A stretch of 64,000 nt of DNA from Circinella minor (taxonomy: Eukaryota > Mucoromycota > Mucoromycetes > Mucorales > Lichtheimiaceae): the NCBI GenBank assembly GCA_016758965.1, contig JAEPRB010000136.1:46354-110353 (forward strand). The letters run 5' to 3'. Made by a program: the position numbers and the translations under genes. Under the pieces are notes generated by a model that was not told the DNA's origin, searched no databases, and was given only the letters and a program-made list of their open reading frames with translations. Numbering within the stretch: the stretch's first letter is position 1; every line of letters starts with the position of its first letter. Shown here one piece after another: positions 12,570 through 25,576 of the stretch.

Positions 12570-13564
12570 TTATTCTTCCATTTTATCTAAATGTTGTTTA
12601 GGTATTGGTGGTACAGGTGGTTTTGTTTGGCTATTATTATTATTATTCTTATCTTCTTCTTTTTCAACTTCATCTTCTATATCATCTACTTTATGACGAA
12701 GAACATTTCCCATATTATAATGTTGTGCTCTTTTCTTTGCAAATTCCTCGTGATGTTTTTTTACTATATTATAATAATAGAGAGAGAGAGAGAGAGACAG
12801 AGAGAGAGGAGGGGCAAAGAGAGGAGTTATGAAGAAGTTTAATCAGGAGTCCCCAAAATAAAAAGAGAGGGGGGAGGAGGAAAAGGTAATAAGTTTAGTA
12901 AAAAAAAAAAAGGTTGTTTATAAGGAGTAAAAAGATTTTTTTTTACTATTAAAGGAATTAAAACGCGTGAAAAAAAAGATATATATTTACCTTCTTCATT
13001 ATCATCTTCTGGTTGTTCATCAGAGTCCCAATCGTCATCGCTGAGATAAACTCTTTTACCCTTTTTGTTACTTCCAGACATACTCGATCGATCTGACTCG
13101 TTCCCTGCATCAAGTGAAAAATCTTCAGGTTCCTCGTGTGCAGACTTGAATGGTACATCTATAATTTTTTTTTTATCATGTCATTATTATTATTATTATT
13201 ATTATTAGTATTAGTATTAGTATTAATAAAAATAAAAAAGTTTTTAGTTTATAACAATTTTTTATTAACTTACCACCCATGTTAAGAACTTGATCTGTTT
13301 CTGGATCATATCGAATATATGGCGTTTTTGGTTCATCAATTTTCATTGTAGAATCTTTTTGTTCTTCATTCATCTCGAGATTAGCTTCGTCCCACTTGAG
13401 TCCTCTATTATTTATTTATTATTATTATTTTGTTGTTGTTGTTGTTGTTGTACTCTAAATAATAATTAAATTCTTTACCTTGCTTCAACACCATCACTAG
13501 TAGATTGACTTGGTCTTTTAAGAATACCTTTAATGGGTTTATTAGATGAATTTTCTTCACTCAT
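12570..13564 (-). CDS. Protein phosphatase inhibitor 2 (IPP-2/Glc8 family)
   Basis: Four exons: 13479-13564, 13274-13404, 12991-13158, 12570-12763; 192 residues. The family binds and regulates type-1 protein phosphatase. Three hallmark motifs appear in order: KGILKRP at residues 12-18 with the downstream KWDEANL at 32-38; [10 protein letters not shown] at 49-58, which contains the conserved Thr-Pro phosphorylation site; and [17 protein letters not shown] at about 134-150, matching the KLHYNEG segment. An acidic stretch ([17 protein letters not shown]) lies between. The C-terminal tail is Asn- and Pro-rich. It is divergently arranged with the 13,795 gene, with 230 bp between start codons. Confidence 0.9.
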
Positions 13565-13794
13565 CTTTTTTTTTTTTTATGCAAGAAATTTTTATAAGAA
13601 ACTCAATAAAAAAAGAAAACTCTCCCACTTGAGATTTATTTTGCGGAGTACCTTTTTTTTCTTTGTGTGTGTGTGTGTGTGCGTGTATATTGTAATGTAA
13701 GTCTTACACCGGTCACAGCCTTTTTTTTTTTTTTACTATACCAGAAAAAAAAAAACCGCGTTATCACTATTACTATATTATTTTAGAAAAAAAA
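13565..13794. promoter_or_regulatory. Divergent promoter region
   Basis: The 230 bp between the two divergent start codons hold a GT repeat (13,661-13,685), poly-T runs and a poly-A run. A shared promoter is inferred from the layout only; no specific factor site is claimed. Confidence 0.3.
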
Positions 13795-14400
13795 ATGCCT
13801 ACACTTTCTCTTGGATATTTAACAATACCTGTTTCAATAGAAGCTTCTATTTATGCAAATCAATATGAAATATCACCTTCAAGTGTTTTATCTATAATAG
13901 GTTTTGGTCCAACACCATTACCTCCTCACATGTTACCTACCATGGCTAAATTTATTCTTACAATGGAATCGACTTTAACAATGGCACAAAAAGAATTGTT
14001 TGGTTTATTATATGAATCGCTTCAAACAAATAGTTATGGTATTATTCCATTATCAGATCGATATATAGGTCTATTATTACCACTAAAACTAAAACAAGAA
14101 CAACAAGAACCATCCTCTTTTCAATTTATATTACAAATATCATCTATTCCTAATTCTTTTCAACAAGATAATAATAAGATGAAAATAAATGAAAATATAC
14201 CCTCTTTTGATCCAGATTATTTAAAACATCTTCCAATTCAAATAATGGAATTATGTCAAAATAATAAGCAAGATCAATTACGTAGTATTGCAAAGGAAAT
14301 ATACAAGATGGCAACAATTTATGGATATTGGGATCTTTGGTTGGTACTTGAAGGCATTTGTACACGTTTTCAAATTAATTCACAACAACTTGTTCAATAA
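13795..14400 (+). CDS. Unrecognised 201-residue intronless protein
   Basis: A single open frame with an ATG right after an A-rich leader and non-low-complexity composition throughout. It starts MPTLSLGYLTIPVSIEASIY. The central part has alternating hydrophobic strands (YGIIPLSDRYIGLLLP, residues about 82-97) that could belong to a small beta-barrel. The C-terminal third looks helical (LRSIAKEIYKMATIYGYWDL). No signal peptide, membrane segment or known catalytic motif is visible. It is divergently transcribed from the phosphatase-inhibitor gene. I do not recognise the family; a nuclear complex subunit is possible but unsupported. Confidence 0.65.
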   Translation: MPTLSLGYLTIPVSIEASIYANQYEISPSSVLSIIGFGPTPLPPHMLPTMAKFILTMESTLTMAQKELFGLLYESLQTNSYGIIPLSDRYIGLLLPLKLKQEQQEPSSFQFILQISSIPNSFQQDNNKMKINENIPSFDPDYLKHLPIQIMELCQNNKQDQLRSIAKEIYKMATIYGYWDLWLVLEGICTRFQINSQQLVQ

Positions 14401-17400
14401 TTTTTTTTTTTTAACTTTGTAAATACTATTTCTCCTCCCACCCCCCCTTATAAATTATTATTATAATAATAACAACTCTATCATAAATCCTCACCCCCTA
14501 CCTTATTCTATGATTCCCATTTCTCTTCTTTTCGCGCGAACCAATTCAAGTTGTTAAGATTTTTCGTTTTTTTAGTATTTTATATATTCTTATTGTTTAT
14601 AATGTTTCGTGTAGCATAGTAAATACTTTTGGGGGGGATGGGGAAAATCTATTAGGATGATCCTTTTCAATTCATTTAGTAAAGAGGAGTTTATATTTAT
14701 ATGTTGTGTCTATATATATATTATAATGTATAGAGTTTATTCACTCAATTTAAAATGTGAATCATTACCTTATTTCCCTTATGTTTCTGTTTTTTTTTTA
14801 ATCACACCACCTCACATCGAAAACAAAAAAAATCAACAGCGATCTTTTTTACAACCATTTCATTATCTGTTCCGCATTGATTTTAAAAAAACGATCATCC
14901 ATTGTAACCTTGTATATAACGCCCATGTTATATATCGAGAACATGAAATAAAAATTATTATTAGAATCTTTTTACTTTTTTTTTTACATGTTTCATTATT
15001 TATCGATTTTAAAGATTAAATCTGGGTATATACATACTAATAAAATTAATGCAATGCATCCGTCAATTAAAAAAAGTAAAAAGGTCTTTGTATCACATTG
15101 GGGGGTTGAAGAAACAGAGAAAAATTGGGGGGGGGTGATTACGACTTTTATGCAACATATTGGAAGAAAGAAGTGGATGTGTATATTTCTACAATTGGAC
15201 ATTGAACACAAAAAAAAAAACGAGTATAACAATGAATTTATTTTGATTCATTCACATTTAATAATATTTTTTTTTTTTTTGCTTTTTTGATCGTCTAAAT
15301 CATTATTATTTCATTGTTTTATTATTAAATGATGATAACAGATATACGTTAACATACATGTATCAATAAGTCATTTTTTATTAAAGAAACGTAGTAAGTA
15401 TTTGATTTACTATTTGTTTCTATGATATCGTTTTTTTTATGAGTCTAGACTTTTTTTAATCTTTTTTTTTTTTTTTTTGCTGAGCAAGTTCTTTTATCGC
15501 ATAAATAATAAACCAATTTTCTCGTGAAATAGTTATATACATTTAGACAATATATATTATTTATGCATATTGATTAAAAAATAATACGTACCATTTACTT
15601 ATAGAATCTAAATATATATATATCATCCTACTTTACTATAATTGAATATTCATTCGTCCATTTTTTTTGTATTACTTGAATTTTAATTCTATAGATGATA
15701 TCAGTTAAGATTTAACTTGACTGTCAAGATAATAAAAGATGGGGAATACGTAGTTATTTTTTTTTTAGTCTAGAAATAATAAAAATGGAGAGGTTACATT
15801 GTAAATGTACCAATAATAAATAGATCCGAGTATTGGTTTTGGTTATACAATACGTACCATGGATAATTAAAAATATAGGTTACATCATTTATATATATAT
15901 AGTAAAACAAAATATTCATCCAATCAATAACAATCATGGAATTACTTATAACATATTATTGGTTAAATATCTTATTCTATATACATTGTGTGTTTCCTTC
16001 CCCCAAACCGCCAAACGCACGTTTTTTTTAAAGATATATACTGACAGGGTCCGCAGAACTTATTAAGTTACACACACACACACACACATCATTTTTGAAT
16101 GGTTTTTCTTTTAACTTATTAAATTTTTATGCAACTGTAAAAAGGAAGGGGGGGAGGAAGTGATAGAAAAACTGAGTACGAATAATAAAAAGAGAGAGGG
16201 AATCCCAAAAAATAATAATAGGATTATGGATTATTTCCAATCCTAGTAATTTTTTTCTTTTTCAACGTGTTTGATAAGAGGAGAAGCGGGTTATTAAAAT
16301 TTGACGGAATTAAAAAAGGTTAAAAAACCATGTTGGTTGCATTGCATATATTAATTAAAAAAAAATCTGGGGTAAAAAAAAAAAAAATGTCTGTGTGTGT
16401 GTGTGTATATATTGCATTATAAACAATGCTTATTTGTTCATTTTTATTATAAGTACCCTTTTTTTTTCCCCCATTTTGTATAAGGGTTCTTTTTTTTTAT
16501 TATTCCGCTTAAATGATTTGGAAGTGAAATCAATCTTCATTTCCTAAATAAGGTATATGTATTTCATTACCCACTTAATTATTAACTGATACGTATTAGA
16601 TGAACTAAAACAACAACCTTTCTTTTTTCAGATATAATTATACATAATACGTACACGCAATTTTATTTGATAATGACTCATAAAAAGAAATGAATAGTAC
16701 ATGATAGAGAGAGAGAGAGAGAGAAAATGAATTATTATTATTTTTTTGAGATAATAATAGATGATCCAATCGTTTGTTCTTTTCTATCTTTACAATAATG
16801 ATAAATAAACAGTTGTATTGTAGGACAAGAGCTTCTTTTATTTTTTTCGATAATAATGATAAAAATTGATAATTAATTCAAGAGATTATCTAGTGAATTT
16901 AGCTCTCTACGTACTACAAAAATTATTTGAATTTAACCAAAGTGATTAGAACATCGCTTTTACTACATGCATACAAATAAGTAATTTCTCCTTAGATGGG
17001 TACAGTAGCATCTCTTAATTATATCTTTATAGTAAAGCTATCAGACTCTCAGTATCTGTGAGTAATCGTGCCCTAAAGTTATAATAATCTTTTTATATAA
17101 AATTATTACTCTTTTAATTGGTAAAAAATCAATTTACTCGGGCTTTGCTTATTAAATGTTTATATCAACTTTTTCCTTTTGACTTTTAATACATCTATAA
17201 TTTAAATAGCTACTCACTAATTTATGATATATAAAATATTGTTTTGTTGCTGTTGATTAATTAACTAATTAGATTACTGGTTCCTTCTTATTTATCAATG
17301 CATTATGAATGCTATTATTCATTTTTATCACAACCAGCTTATAACCTCAAAAGTTAAGTCTAGTATTATACGCTAAAGCAGTAATGATTTTTCACATACC

Positions 17401-17660
17401 TATGGAGAGTACTGGGTTTAAAAAAATAAAATAAAGAGACTAAGATGCAAAAAGATTTACTAATTAGTTAGTTCATTAAAGTACAGTTTTTTTTTTCTTT
17501 ATTAATAAGGTTATGCTTGAGAAAAAGATACAATTCTAGACATCTCCTTCATCATGATCATAATCAAAATCGCTATCACAACACAGACAATATAACTGGA
17601 AAGCAAAGGCATTTAATGAGTATAACGGTTTATGAACTTATGGAAATTGTACGTATTTTA
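14401..17660. other. Long gene-poor stretch
   Basis: No supported gene. Open frames at 14,657-15,019, 14,988-15,290 and 15,833-16,066 have Ile/Phe/Lys-biased composition expected by chance in such DNA. Visible simple repeats are (CA)n at 16,068-16,088, (GT)n near 16,390-16,408 and (GA)n at 16,708-16,725. Several TACGTA palindromes are present. Confidence 0.45.
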
Positions 17661-17662
17661 TA

Positions 17663-17816
17663 TTAATGAGCAATAATCCCGACATGAGTCCCTTCAGGGA
17701 CTCATAAAAATAAAAAGAGAATACACGCATAAATTTATTAGAGTACAAACAGATTGGGTTGAGTCCCTTTAGGGACTCAAAGTCCCCAATGGCACTCCGC
17801 CTAATATGCTCATTAA
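17663..17816. mobile_element. Small fold-back element with two internal palindromes
   Basis: About 154 bp bounded by TTAATGAGCA (17,663-17,672) and its inverse TGCTCATTAA (17,807-17,816). Inside are two near-perfect palindromes: TGAGTCCCTTCAGGGACTCA at 17,685-17,704, and 17,759-17,780 with 10-bp arms TTGAGTCCCT. No clear target duplication is seen. It could be a miniature transposable element or a decayed remnant. Confidence 0.4.
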
Positions 17817-17819
17817 CTA

Positions 17820-19080
17820 ATAAAAAAAAAACTATTCAATTGATACCTTGTCGCGACGTATAATGAACAGGTTTGATTTTTGCGAATTAACAGAAATATT
17901 TGATAATTTTATTCAATAAGTATAACATTTATTGTAATACCTGAAAAATCATTTAGTTACTTATTACGAAAGACTGGGTGACACTTGTTTATAGACATGT
18001 TGCGAAGCAAAGAGATAAGGAAATACAATAATGGACTTTAAAGGCTTTGGTATCCTAACTAAAGGAAAAAACCTCAGAAGAAAAAAAAACATTTGGGTGG
18101 TGAGTTGTTACGAAAAAGTATATTACGTTTAAATATAGACAAGCAATATAAATAATAATATGGTATAAAGGCCTGATAGAGTACTCACCATATTTATATA
18201 TGTTAAGAAAGATGGCGCCATTAGTGTATAGTAGTCGCTTCCTGAGAATATTCTTCCTAAGCCGTTCCTTTACAATAGCAGTATTATACGTTTCATTTGG
18301 GTAGTTTAACTTCTCAATTTCAAACAGTACGTGTATTTATTGAAGTAAGATCCAATCAAGATTTTGAAGTATATCTTGTTTTTTGAACTTTTATTAAAAG
18401 AGGATTGGTATAAAACGCTCCATACTTCCCAAAAGGTGGGCCCTTTTTGTCCACTATAAATCACCTACGTAATAAAATCGATAAATTATGCTTCTATTAT
18501 ACAATATCAGGTGGGGGTGGTTTCAACATTTTTGTAACAGGTTAAGAGTTTTATTTTGAAAGTTTTAAAAGTTATATTTTTTTTTCTTTTACCATTGATT
18601 AATAAACACTTTATTGCCTTTACATTTTATTTGATTTACAGAATAAAATCAAAGCTGGCCAAGTTCAGTTTTTTTGTGTACTAATTGAGAAATCTATTTC
18701 TACGCCACAATTGATTTACGTACTACGTAAATTCTCAGATTTTTTCCTTTGAGAATATAAAAATGTTTATATATCTTGCTGTTTATTAATTGTCCTTTTC
18801 TAATATCAAAAAGAAAACGAAATATACGTATTATACTTTGCTGAAATACAATTTTCTATGCATTTAAATTATATATATACGTACACACCATATATATGTT
18901 GTTCATTACTGAATATGATATATAGTCAAGTAGTTGTGATTTTATTATCCTACGTAGTTGTATATTAACGTGCAGGAAACTTACGCCCCACTCTTAAGAT
19001 TAAACCAGAAAAAATTACGCAGCAATATCACATGAATCCCAGTAAGTTTGAGAGTTGCTTGTCAAAATTTCCAAACGATA
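17820..19080. other. Gene-poor stretch
   Basis: No ORF or RNA gene recognised; AT-rich with scattered TACGTA motifs. Confidence 0.45.
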
Positions 19081-19420
19081 TAGACCCCAAGTTTTTTTTT
19101 TCAATGTGGCAATTCCTTCAAAAAGAAAGTTGTGGAACCCACGGTTTTATTCAATTTGGCGGAAGTGGGTATTTCACGGTTTTAATCTTGATACGTAGGT
19201 GACGGGTCTGGTTTTTATACTAGGTGGGTATCTACAGTACTTCTTTTTTTTTTTATCAATGTATTAAATATACTATAAATTCCCCCCTCCCCTGATAAAT
19301 GAAAATCGATAAAATATCCTTTGCAATTTGCGATTTACAAGGTTTACGGGCTGTGTTCAACTCCAAATCAGAAAATGATTTTTTTTTAAAAAAATTACCT
19401 TTTTTGCTGGTTTTCGGTTG
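19080..19420 (+). repeat. Dispersed repeat family R, copy 1
   Basis: This stretch aligns by eye with 27,860-28,140 (inverted) and 34,620-34,870. Shared landmarks in order are GTTGTGGAACCCACGG, a GGCGGAAGTGGGTATTTCAC stretch, TAGGTGACGGGTC, a poly-T run followed by ATCAATGTATTAAATA, and AAATCGATAAAATATC. It contains no coding capacity. Copies 2 and 3 also repeat the first motif at their far end. Confidence 0.65.
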
Positions 19421-19940
19421 AATTTTATAATTAAGTTCATGTAACAAATGTTTTTGGGAATTTGTATTCACGAACTTTATTCTAAAACAAAAACTATTTT
19501 CATTTTCTGGGACACAAAAATTTAACTGCAAGAAATTATTGCGCCACATTTGCTTTCGCAAATTTTCTGCCTATTTCATGAACATGCTAATGTCCATTTT
19601 GCTAAATGTTGATTGCAGTTTCTAATATCAAGAAAACAAAATATACCATCAATTATTAAATGTCATTCTGTATCTATTTGGACCCTATATCTACACATAG
19701 ACCATATACATATCATGTTCGTTGATGGAAATAAATCTATTTTTATTATTCTAGTTTTATATTATGTATATAAGGTCTAAGCCCTTTCTTCTGCCACTAA
19801 AAATCAGCAAGCTGCGTAACAGCATCACCGTTATTTATTATATATTTAAAGGACATTCATCTATTTTTTTTTTACCTTTTCTTTTTTTTTCGAATTCTAT
19901 ATTGTTGTTACATAGCGATTATTATTAAGAAACAATCAAC

Positions 19941-22149
19941 ATGGATAAGAAATCTACTGGTAATGATTCATCAATTCTTCCTCCAATGCGGCTTACACCA
20001 CTAGCAGCATCGTTTCTCAAAGTCGCAGAAAGCATCGACAGTGCTATTGATAATTGCGATTATGACAGTACAATAAACCATACAACGTGTACCATTGATC
20101 AACAGGATATACAGCAATTGCTAATGGCTCTTATTGACACGCGCGCCTATTCTTATGCCATGCAAGGTCAAATGGATTTGGCTATTGCTGATGCTTATAA
20201 AATGATGAGTCTTCCGTCCATGTTACCTAATGGATATCTTCGTAAAGCCGAGATTTTAAAAATGGACGGGAAGCTACAAGAAGCAATTCAAGTATATGAT
20301 GATGGTTTACGAAAAACCCCACCAGAAGAAAAAAATAAGGCTTTTATCCAACAACTTAAAAATGGACTCAAGGAAGCAAGAATACAAAATAAAGAACCAG
20401 TCGATTTTATCAGCAAGTTACCTGTTGAAATTGTAAATAATAACATTATACCTCATTTAGAACAGAGTACAAAAGAAGTATGTTTGCAAGTATCAAGAGT
20501 ATGGCACAAGAAGCTATTGGATTATCAAGATAAATGGAGCAATCTATTCGTTGATGATGACAACCAAGAAACCCTTCGAGTATTTAACACGATTCCATCC
20601 ACGGAGTATAATATTAAGCAACTAACAATTAATACCGAATCTGACACTATACCCATAACATGTTTTCGTTATATGAGATACGAATACTTGAACAAGATAG
20701 AATCACTCAAAATAAAAAGTATATATTTTACGCATATTTATAATAGTATGTGAAGCATACTTATAGTAAAAAAAAAAAAAAAAAAGAGAGAGAACATTGT
20801 ATTTACTAATATCTATGTTTTTTTTATATCTGTTATTAGTAACAGACATCAGGACTGAACAACAGTTACTGAATAGGGCAACGGTATTCATAGCATTTTG
20901 GGAAACAAGACAGACACTAACGACTCTTGATCTTGATTTTGGATCCAATACAAATTTAATCAAATTGGCTGATCTTATCATGACATGTACAAATCTAACC
21001 AAATCATCATTCACTACAACTCAGCCATTGGCCGAAATAATCGGGAATTTCTCAACAATGAAACGGCATGAAGCTTTAATTGATTTACAAATAAAAGCAA
21101 AGCTTATTACTGGACAAGATATTGAACCGATGTTACAACATTGTCAACAGCTTCGAAGGCTTGTAATGAACACATGCAACGAAACAGTTTTTGATGCTAT
21201 TACAAGACAAGCAGATAACCTAGAAATACTGGGTTATAATCCTAATGCACCTAATGATCCCATTGAAGAGTTACAAACTGAGAGGAACAACGAAAGTAAA
21301 AAAGGCTTACAGAAACTATACACAAATAATGGTTCTATCAGTATATCAGCTAAAAGTATTCTACCCCTGATTTACAAAAACAAGACAACATTGGTCACTC
21401 TTTATGCAATGATTGACACGGTAACAGAAACCGAACTCTGGGACCTATACTCAACGTATCCAGATTTTACGTTAGATAACATAGAAAGGCTGGTATTTTG
21501 GTATAAACCTGGAATCCAACAGTTTATGCTACGGGCTATACGCAACACCACTACTTTGAAAATAATAGATATCGTATATCTCGCGGATAGTGAAGGACTG
21601 GTCACAACACTCAAACGTTTACCCGTTCTTTCAAAAATCACATTGGCGCAAATCAATAGTATTGAAAGTAGACCAAGTCTATGTCGCCTCATCGAGCATT
21701 ACAGAATGTTTTCGATGCCAAACGATTTTCAACAGCCATCATTAGAGTATGTTGATCTTTTCAAAAGCGACGCAATATCTGATGATTTACTTTCAAAATT
21801 AGCCACTATCAAAACATTGGACAAGATATCTTTGTGTAATTTGAAGAACGTCTCGACTAAAGGACTCAACAGCATGATCAGTAAACTCAGTGATCGTTTA
21901 ACATGGTTGAGGGTCCAAGAAATGAATTTAATTACGGACAATATAACCGTTTCTCTTGGCGATCTAAAAAAGCTGTGGTATCTTGAATTAGAAGATCTAA
22001 AAAATGTGACTGACCAAGGCATATATGGGTTGTTGGCCAAGGTGGATTCTTCAATATTGACAAAACTGGTAATTGATAATTGTCCAAAGATTACCGCGAG
22101 TTGCATAGCAACTGCAAGAGAAAAAATTGAAGAAGTTGAGCAGATTTAA
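19941..22149 (+). CDS. TPR/F-box/LRR protein, Dia2/Pof3-like SCF substrate receptor
   Basis: Two exons: 19941-20718 and 20840-22149; 695 residues. Residues about 60-145 form TPR helices (RAYSYAMQGQMDLAIADAYK, LRKAEILKMDGKLQEAIQVY). An F-box follows at about 152-200 (ISKLPVEIVNNNIIPHL ... LQVSRVWHKKLL). The rest is a series of leucine-rich repeats, for example LWYLELEDLKNVTDQGIYGL and LVIDNCPKIT. This domain order is that of yeast Dia2 and S. pombe Pof3, which link substrates to the SCF ubiquitin ligase through Skp1. Such proteins are often expanded in Mucorales, so orthology to Dia2 itself is uncertain. The intron was placed by frame: the reading continues LKIK-ITDIRTEQQ. Confidence 0.85.
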
Positions 22150-22225
22150 CTTTAAATCTTTTAATATCTTCTTTGTAAATATGTTTCATGACAAATAAAT
22201 TTAGGCATCCACTATAAAATGAGAC

Positions 22226-22226
<1 letters not shown>

Positions 22227-22307
<81 letters not shown>

Positions 22308-22332
22308 TTTTTCTAAATTTTTTTTTTTTTCT

Positions 22333-22386
<54 letters not shown>
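22227..22386. repeat. 160-bp thymine tract
   Basis: Almost pure T with a handful of C and one CTAAA interruption, about 80 bp after the stop codon of the F-box gene. The poly-Phe open frame across it is an artefact. It may be partly an assembly or sequencing artefact. Confidence 0.8.
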
Positions 22387-22387
<1 letters not shown>

Positions 22388-22829
22388 ATTTATTACGTAG
22401 TGTCAGTCGCTGAGTGATATTTATTGACTATGTACAAAACTTTGTTATTTTACATTATATGCTTCAGTATATTAGATGGTATTGAATAATCGTGATATTT
22501 TTTTATGGGGTCTCTATTTTTATTCTTTTTTTTTTTCATTAAACTATTTTGTATATTCAAGGCTGGATGTTAACATTACCTTAATAAAAATGTTCAAAAT
22601 AGCGAATTATTAACCAACTTAAACAAGAACATACGTACTCGAATATTAATTTTCTTAGCAGCATATTACACTAACGATTTGTTTATCATTCTGAATTTGA
22701 TACTACGAATCTGTATAGAGTACACATTTATGTGTACGTATTAGAATTCATGCTAGATATATATTATTTACGTAGTGCCGAATGATTAATTCCGTATCGT
22801 AAAAATGCAATACGATCTTATGATAATAC

Positions 22830-24530
22830 TGATCACTGTACGTACAGGCGCGCATACAACATACTTAAAAAAAAAAAAAAAAACTCGCATGATTACCCTT
22901 TTTGGACACGTTTCCTATAATTTATCAAGAAAGAAAAGCAGAAGCTGTATGTAATAAAGCTACGTCAGTGTTAATAAATACATTTTACCCTCATATTGAT
23001 TCAAGCTAAGTAATACTATATAAGAATAAAATACTGTAAACTACTCCCATTTTTATGAAGGAAGGTTGCCATACGTAGAACAGCCTGAATATAAAGCTCA
23101 ATTATCATCTGTATTGTAGTAGCTGTAATAGACTGCCAACAAGATTTATATTACTGATAACACTTTTTTTTTGATGGTTTGCATCATGTAGTCAGCCGCA
23201 CAAAAAAAAAAAAGTTCGCGACAACAATGCAAAAAAACAAGAAAAAGATGAAAGGCAGAGTGAATTTGATATAAAAAAAAAACCCCAAAGTTACGACAGT
23301 CAGGAACAACAGCACCTGATACCACTGTTCAATGTAATCACAAGTCAACTCAATGTTTTCATTTTATCATTAATGTACTTAAATATATACCATAATGACT
23401 TTATGTAAATACAAAAGCTACTAAATATGAGCATTGATTAACAATATTAACGACATCGTCGTATGCAATGAAAATTTTCTTTGATTGAAACCTGCTATGT
23501 AAGCATATTTAGAACAAGCCAATACTGGACGCATTAACTCTTTTTTTATGCATAATATAACACGTAACAAGTCATATTAAAGGTAGTTATGTACTATATA
23601 TATATATATATAAAGGAAAAATCAAAGATGCGAAAGAGTTACTTTGTGTTTCACTGCTAATTGTGTCTACAGTTTTTTGTTTTGTTTTTTTTTTTACATA
23701 GAAAGAGGATAGTTTATATTATAATGAACTACAGTACCGATTTAACGAGAAATTAATGTATCCGCCTACTTTTCCTTATAATATCTCTTTTTCTAGATTT
23801 TATATTGCTATTAGATACTACTATGGCCAAAATCAACATGACTAGTAAACATGGTAATGTTGGTACTGTAAAATATCTTAAAATGTCCACACATTTTAGC
23901 TTTTTAGACGATAGTACGTTTAACATGATTTGAATAGGATTTTTCACAAAGGTTTCAAAAATAATAGTGATACTACCATTCGCAGCAGTGGTTGTTACAA
24001 GTTTGTTAAAGTACCCTAGTTTAACAGCCCGTGTAATAATATCTAATGTAATCAAATTGGCCATATTGTGCAGCAGATGCTGTTACAGTTGAAAGTTTCA
24101 AAATGATTGTTATCAACGCATTTTTTTGTATCCCCCCATGAAAACCCTTAATGAAGAATCCCCCCTTAAAAGCATATGTTTATATGTACTAAATCGAATT
24201 CGGAAAAACAAAGATGCTAACTCGATGAACAATTAGAGCAAAAATACCATTCGCGTGCGACAAACAAACAATGCTCCTTGCTCATTTTAGAAATATAAAA
24301 AAAAAAACCTTACAAGTAATTTTTTTTTTTTTGAAGTCAAGCAATTGTTTAAACTTCATAGTTTTTATTGAAAAATTAACATTAACAACATTGTAACAAC
24401 TACCGCTGCAGGAACTGAATGTTAAAGAAGCTGTTAAATTTAACATAACAGACGACTATAACAACCACCGTTGCGGATGGTCTATCAATAGTATGAACTT
24501 ATATATGACAAAAAAAAAAGATTAGCGAGC
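22830..24530. repeat. Block A, inverted copy
   Basis: Reverse-complement copy of 1-1,230 with many substitutions and a copy-specific segment at about 23,945-24,470. On the plus strand, 23,290-23,405 and 23,620-23,900 keep frames shared with the left copy, but with stops and a shift. The copy-specific segment holds a minus ORF (24,064 downward, MANLITLDIITRAVKLGYFN...) with ankyrin-like flavour. It is too short and unsupported to call. Confidence 0.8.
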
Positions 24531-24969
24531 AAGGTAGAAAAGCACACCCACTCATCCTTCACACAATAATATGTTTTTACACACACAGTAGTCGTGAATA
24601 ACATACCTTAATATTTTGACGAATTTATGTTTGACAATTTCTTTATATAATAGATACAATAATGTTCTGACGTGCTATCAAACTAAAAATGAATTTTTTT
24701 ATTGTATGTCTAGATATCAAGGATATTATTTCCTAATAAAAAAGTTTTTTTTTTTTTTTTCGTTAAACATTTCTCATATATATTTAGTCAATGATTAATT
24801 TTTTTATATAGTATATTGATGCAGGTTGTCAGTCAGTTTAAGTTTTCTTCTATATTAATCTCGTAACACCCAAACAATCAAAATTGAGGAATTTTTATTA
24901 GCAGCTTTTTCTTAAAAATTGATCGAGCCTGTTGTTTCCCTTTTCTTTTTTTATCTTTATTTCTTTATT

Positions 24970-25545
24970 ATGCCGTCCATTCACAATAAAAGATATGATT
25001 TATTTTCGCCTTCATCGCGAAAACATTTTAAACCCATAATCCCTGTCGCCCGCTTAACCCGCAGTGACATTGAATCACGTTTGCAACAATCCATTGACAT
25101 AAAAACTAAAACTAACACGTATACCGTCCTTAACGAACAAGAACAACACGACCATTTCCATACCATACCTACTACTTTCCAACTTTTCCCCAATGATCCA
25201 GAAATACAACCTCCTTCCACAACAACAACAACAGCCAATGATAATAATGATTCAAATGAAAATGAGAATCTTTCATTACGTAAAGTTCCAAAATATTCTC
25301 TCTACCGCCCATTACCAGAAACAGAAACAACGCCTATTCTGACATTGGATACGGCAGCATATACCCGAAAAAGACAAGAAATATTGGAAGAACAACGAAA
25401 TTCTCAAATTATTGATCGTGTACAAGAGTCAACGGCAGAAGAAAATCTGTCTCTGGAAACCACGCAAGATGTTTTGCAGGAGGTTTTGAGTGATTCCGTA
25501 TTAAATACACCTGTGACACCACCATCAACGACCATACCTCAACAG

Positions 25546-25576
<31 letters not shown>

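Noticed and set aside
19256..19561. 101-residue minus ORF over repeat copy 1
   Set aside because: It overlaps the dispersed repeat, and the other copies do not preserve the frame.
22219..22413. Poly-Phe ORF across the thymine tract
   Set aside because: It is simply the translation of a T homopolymer.
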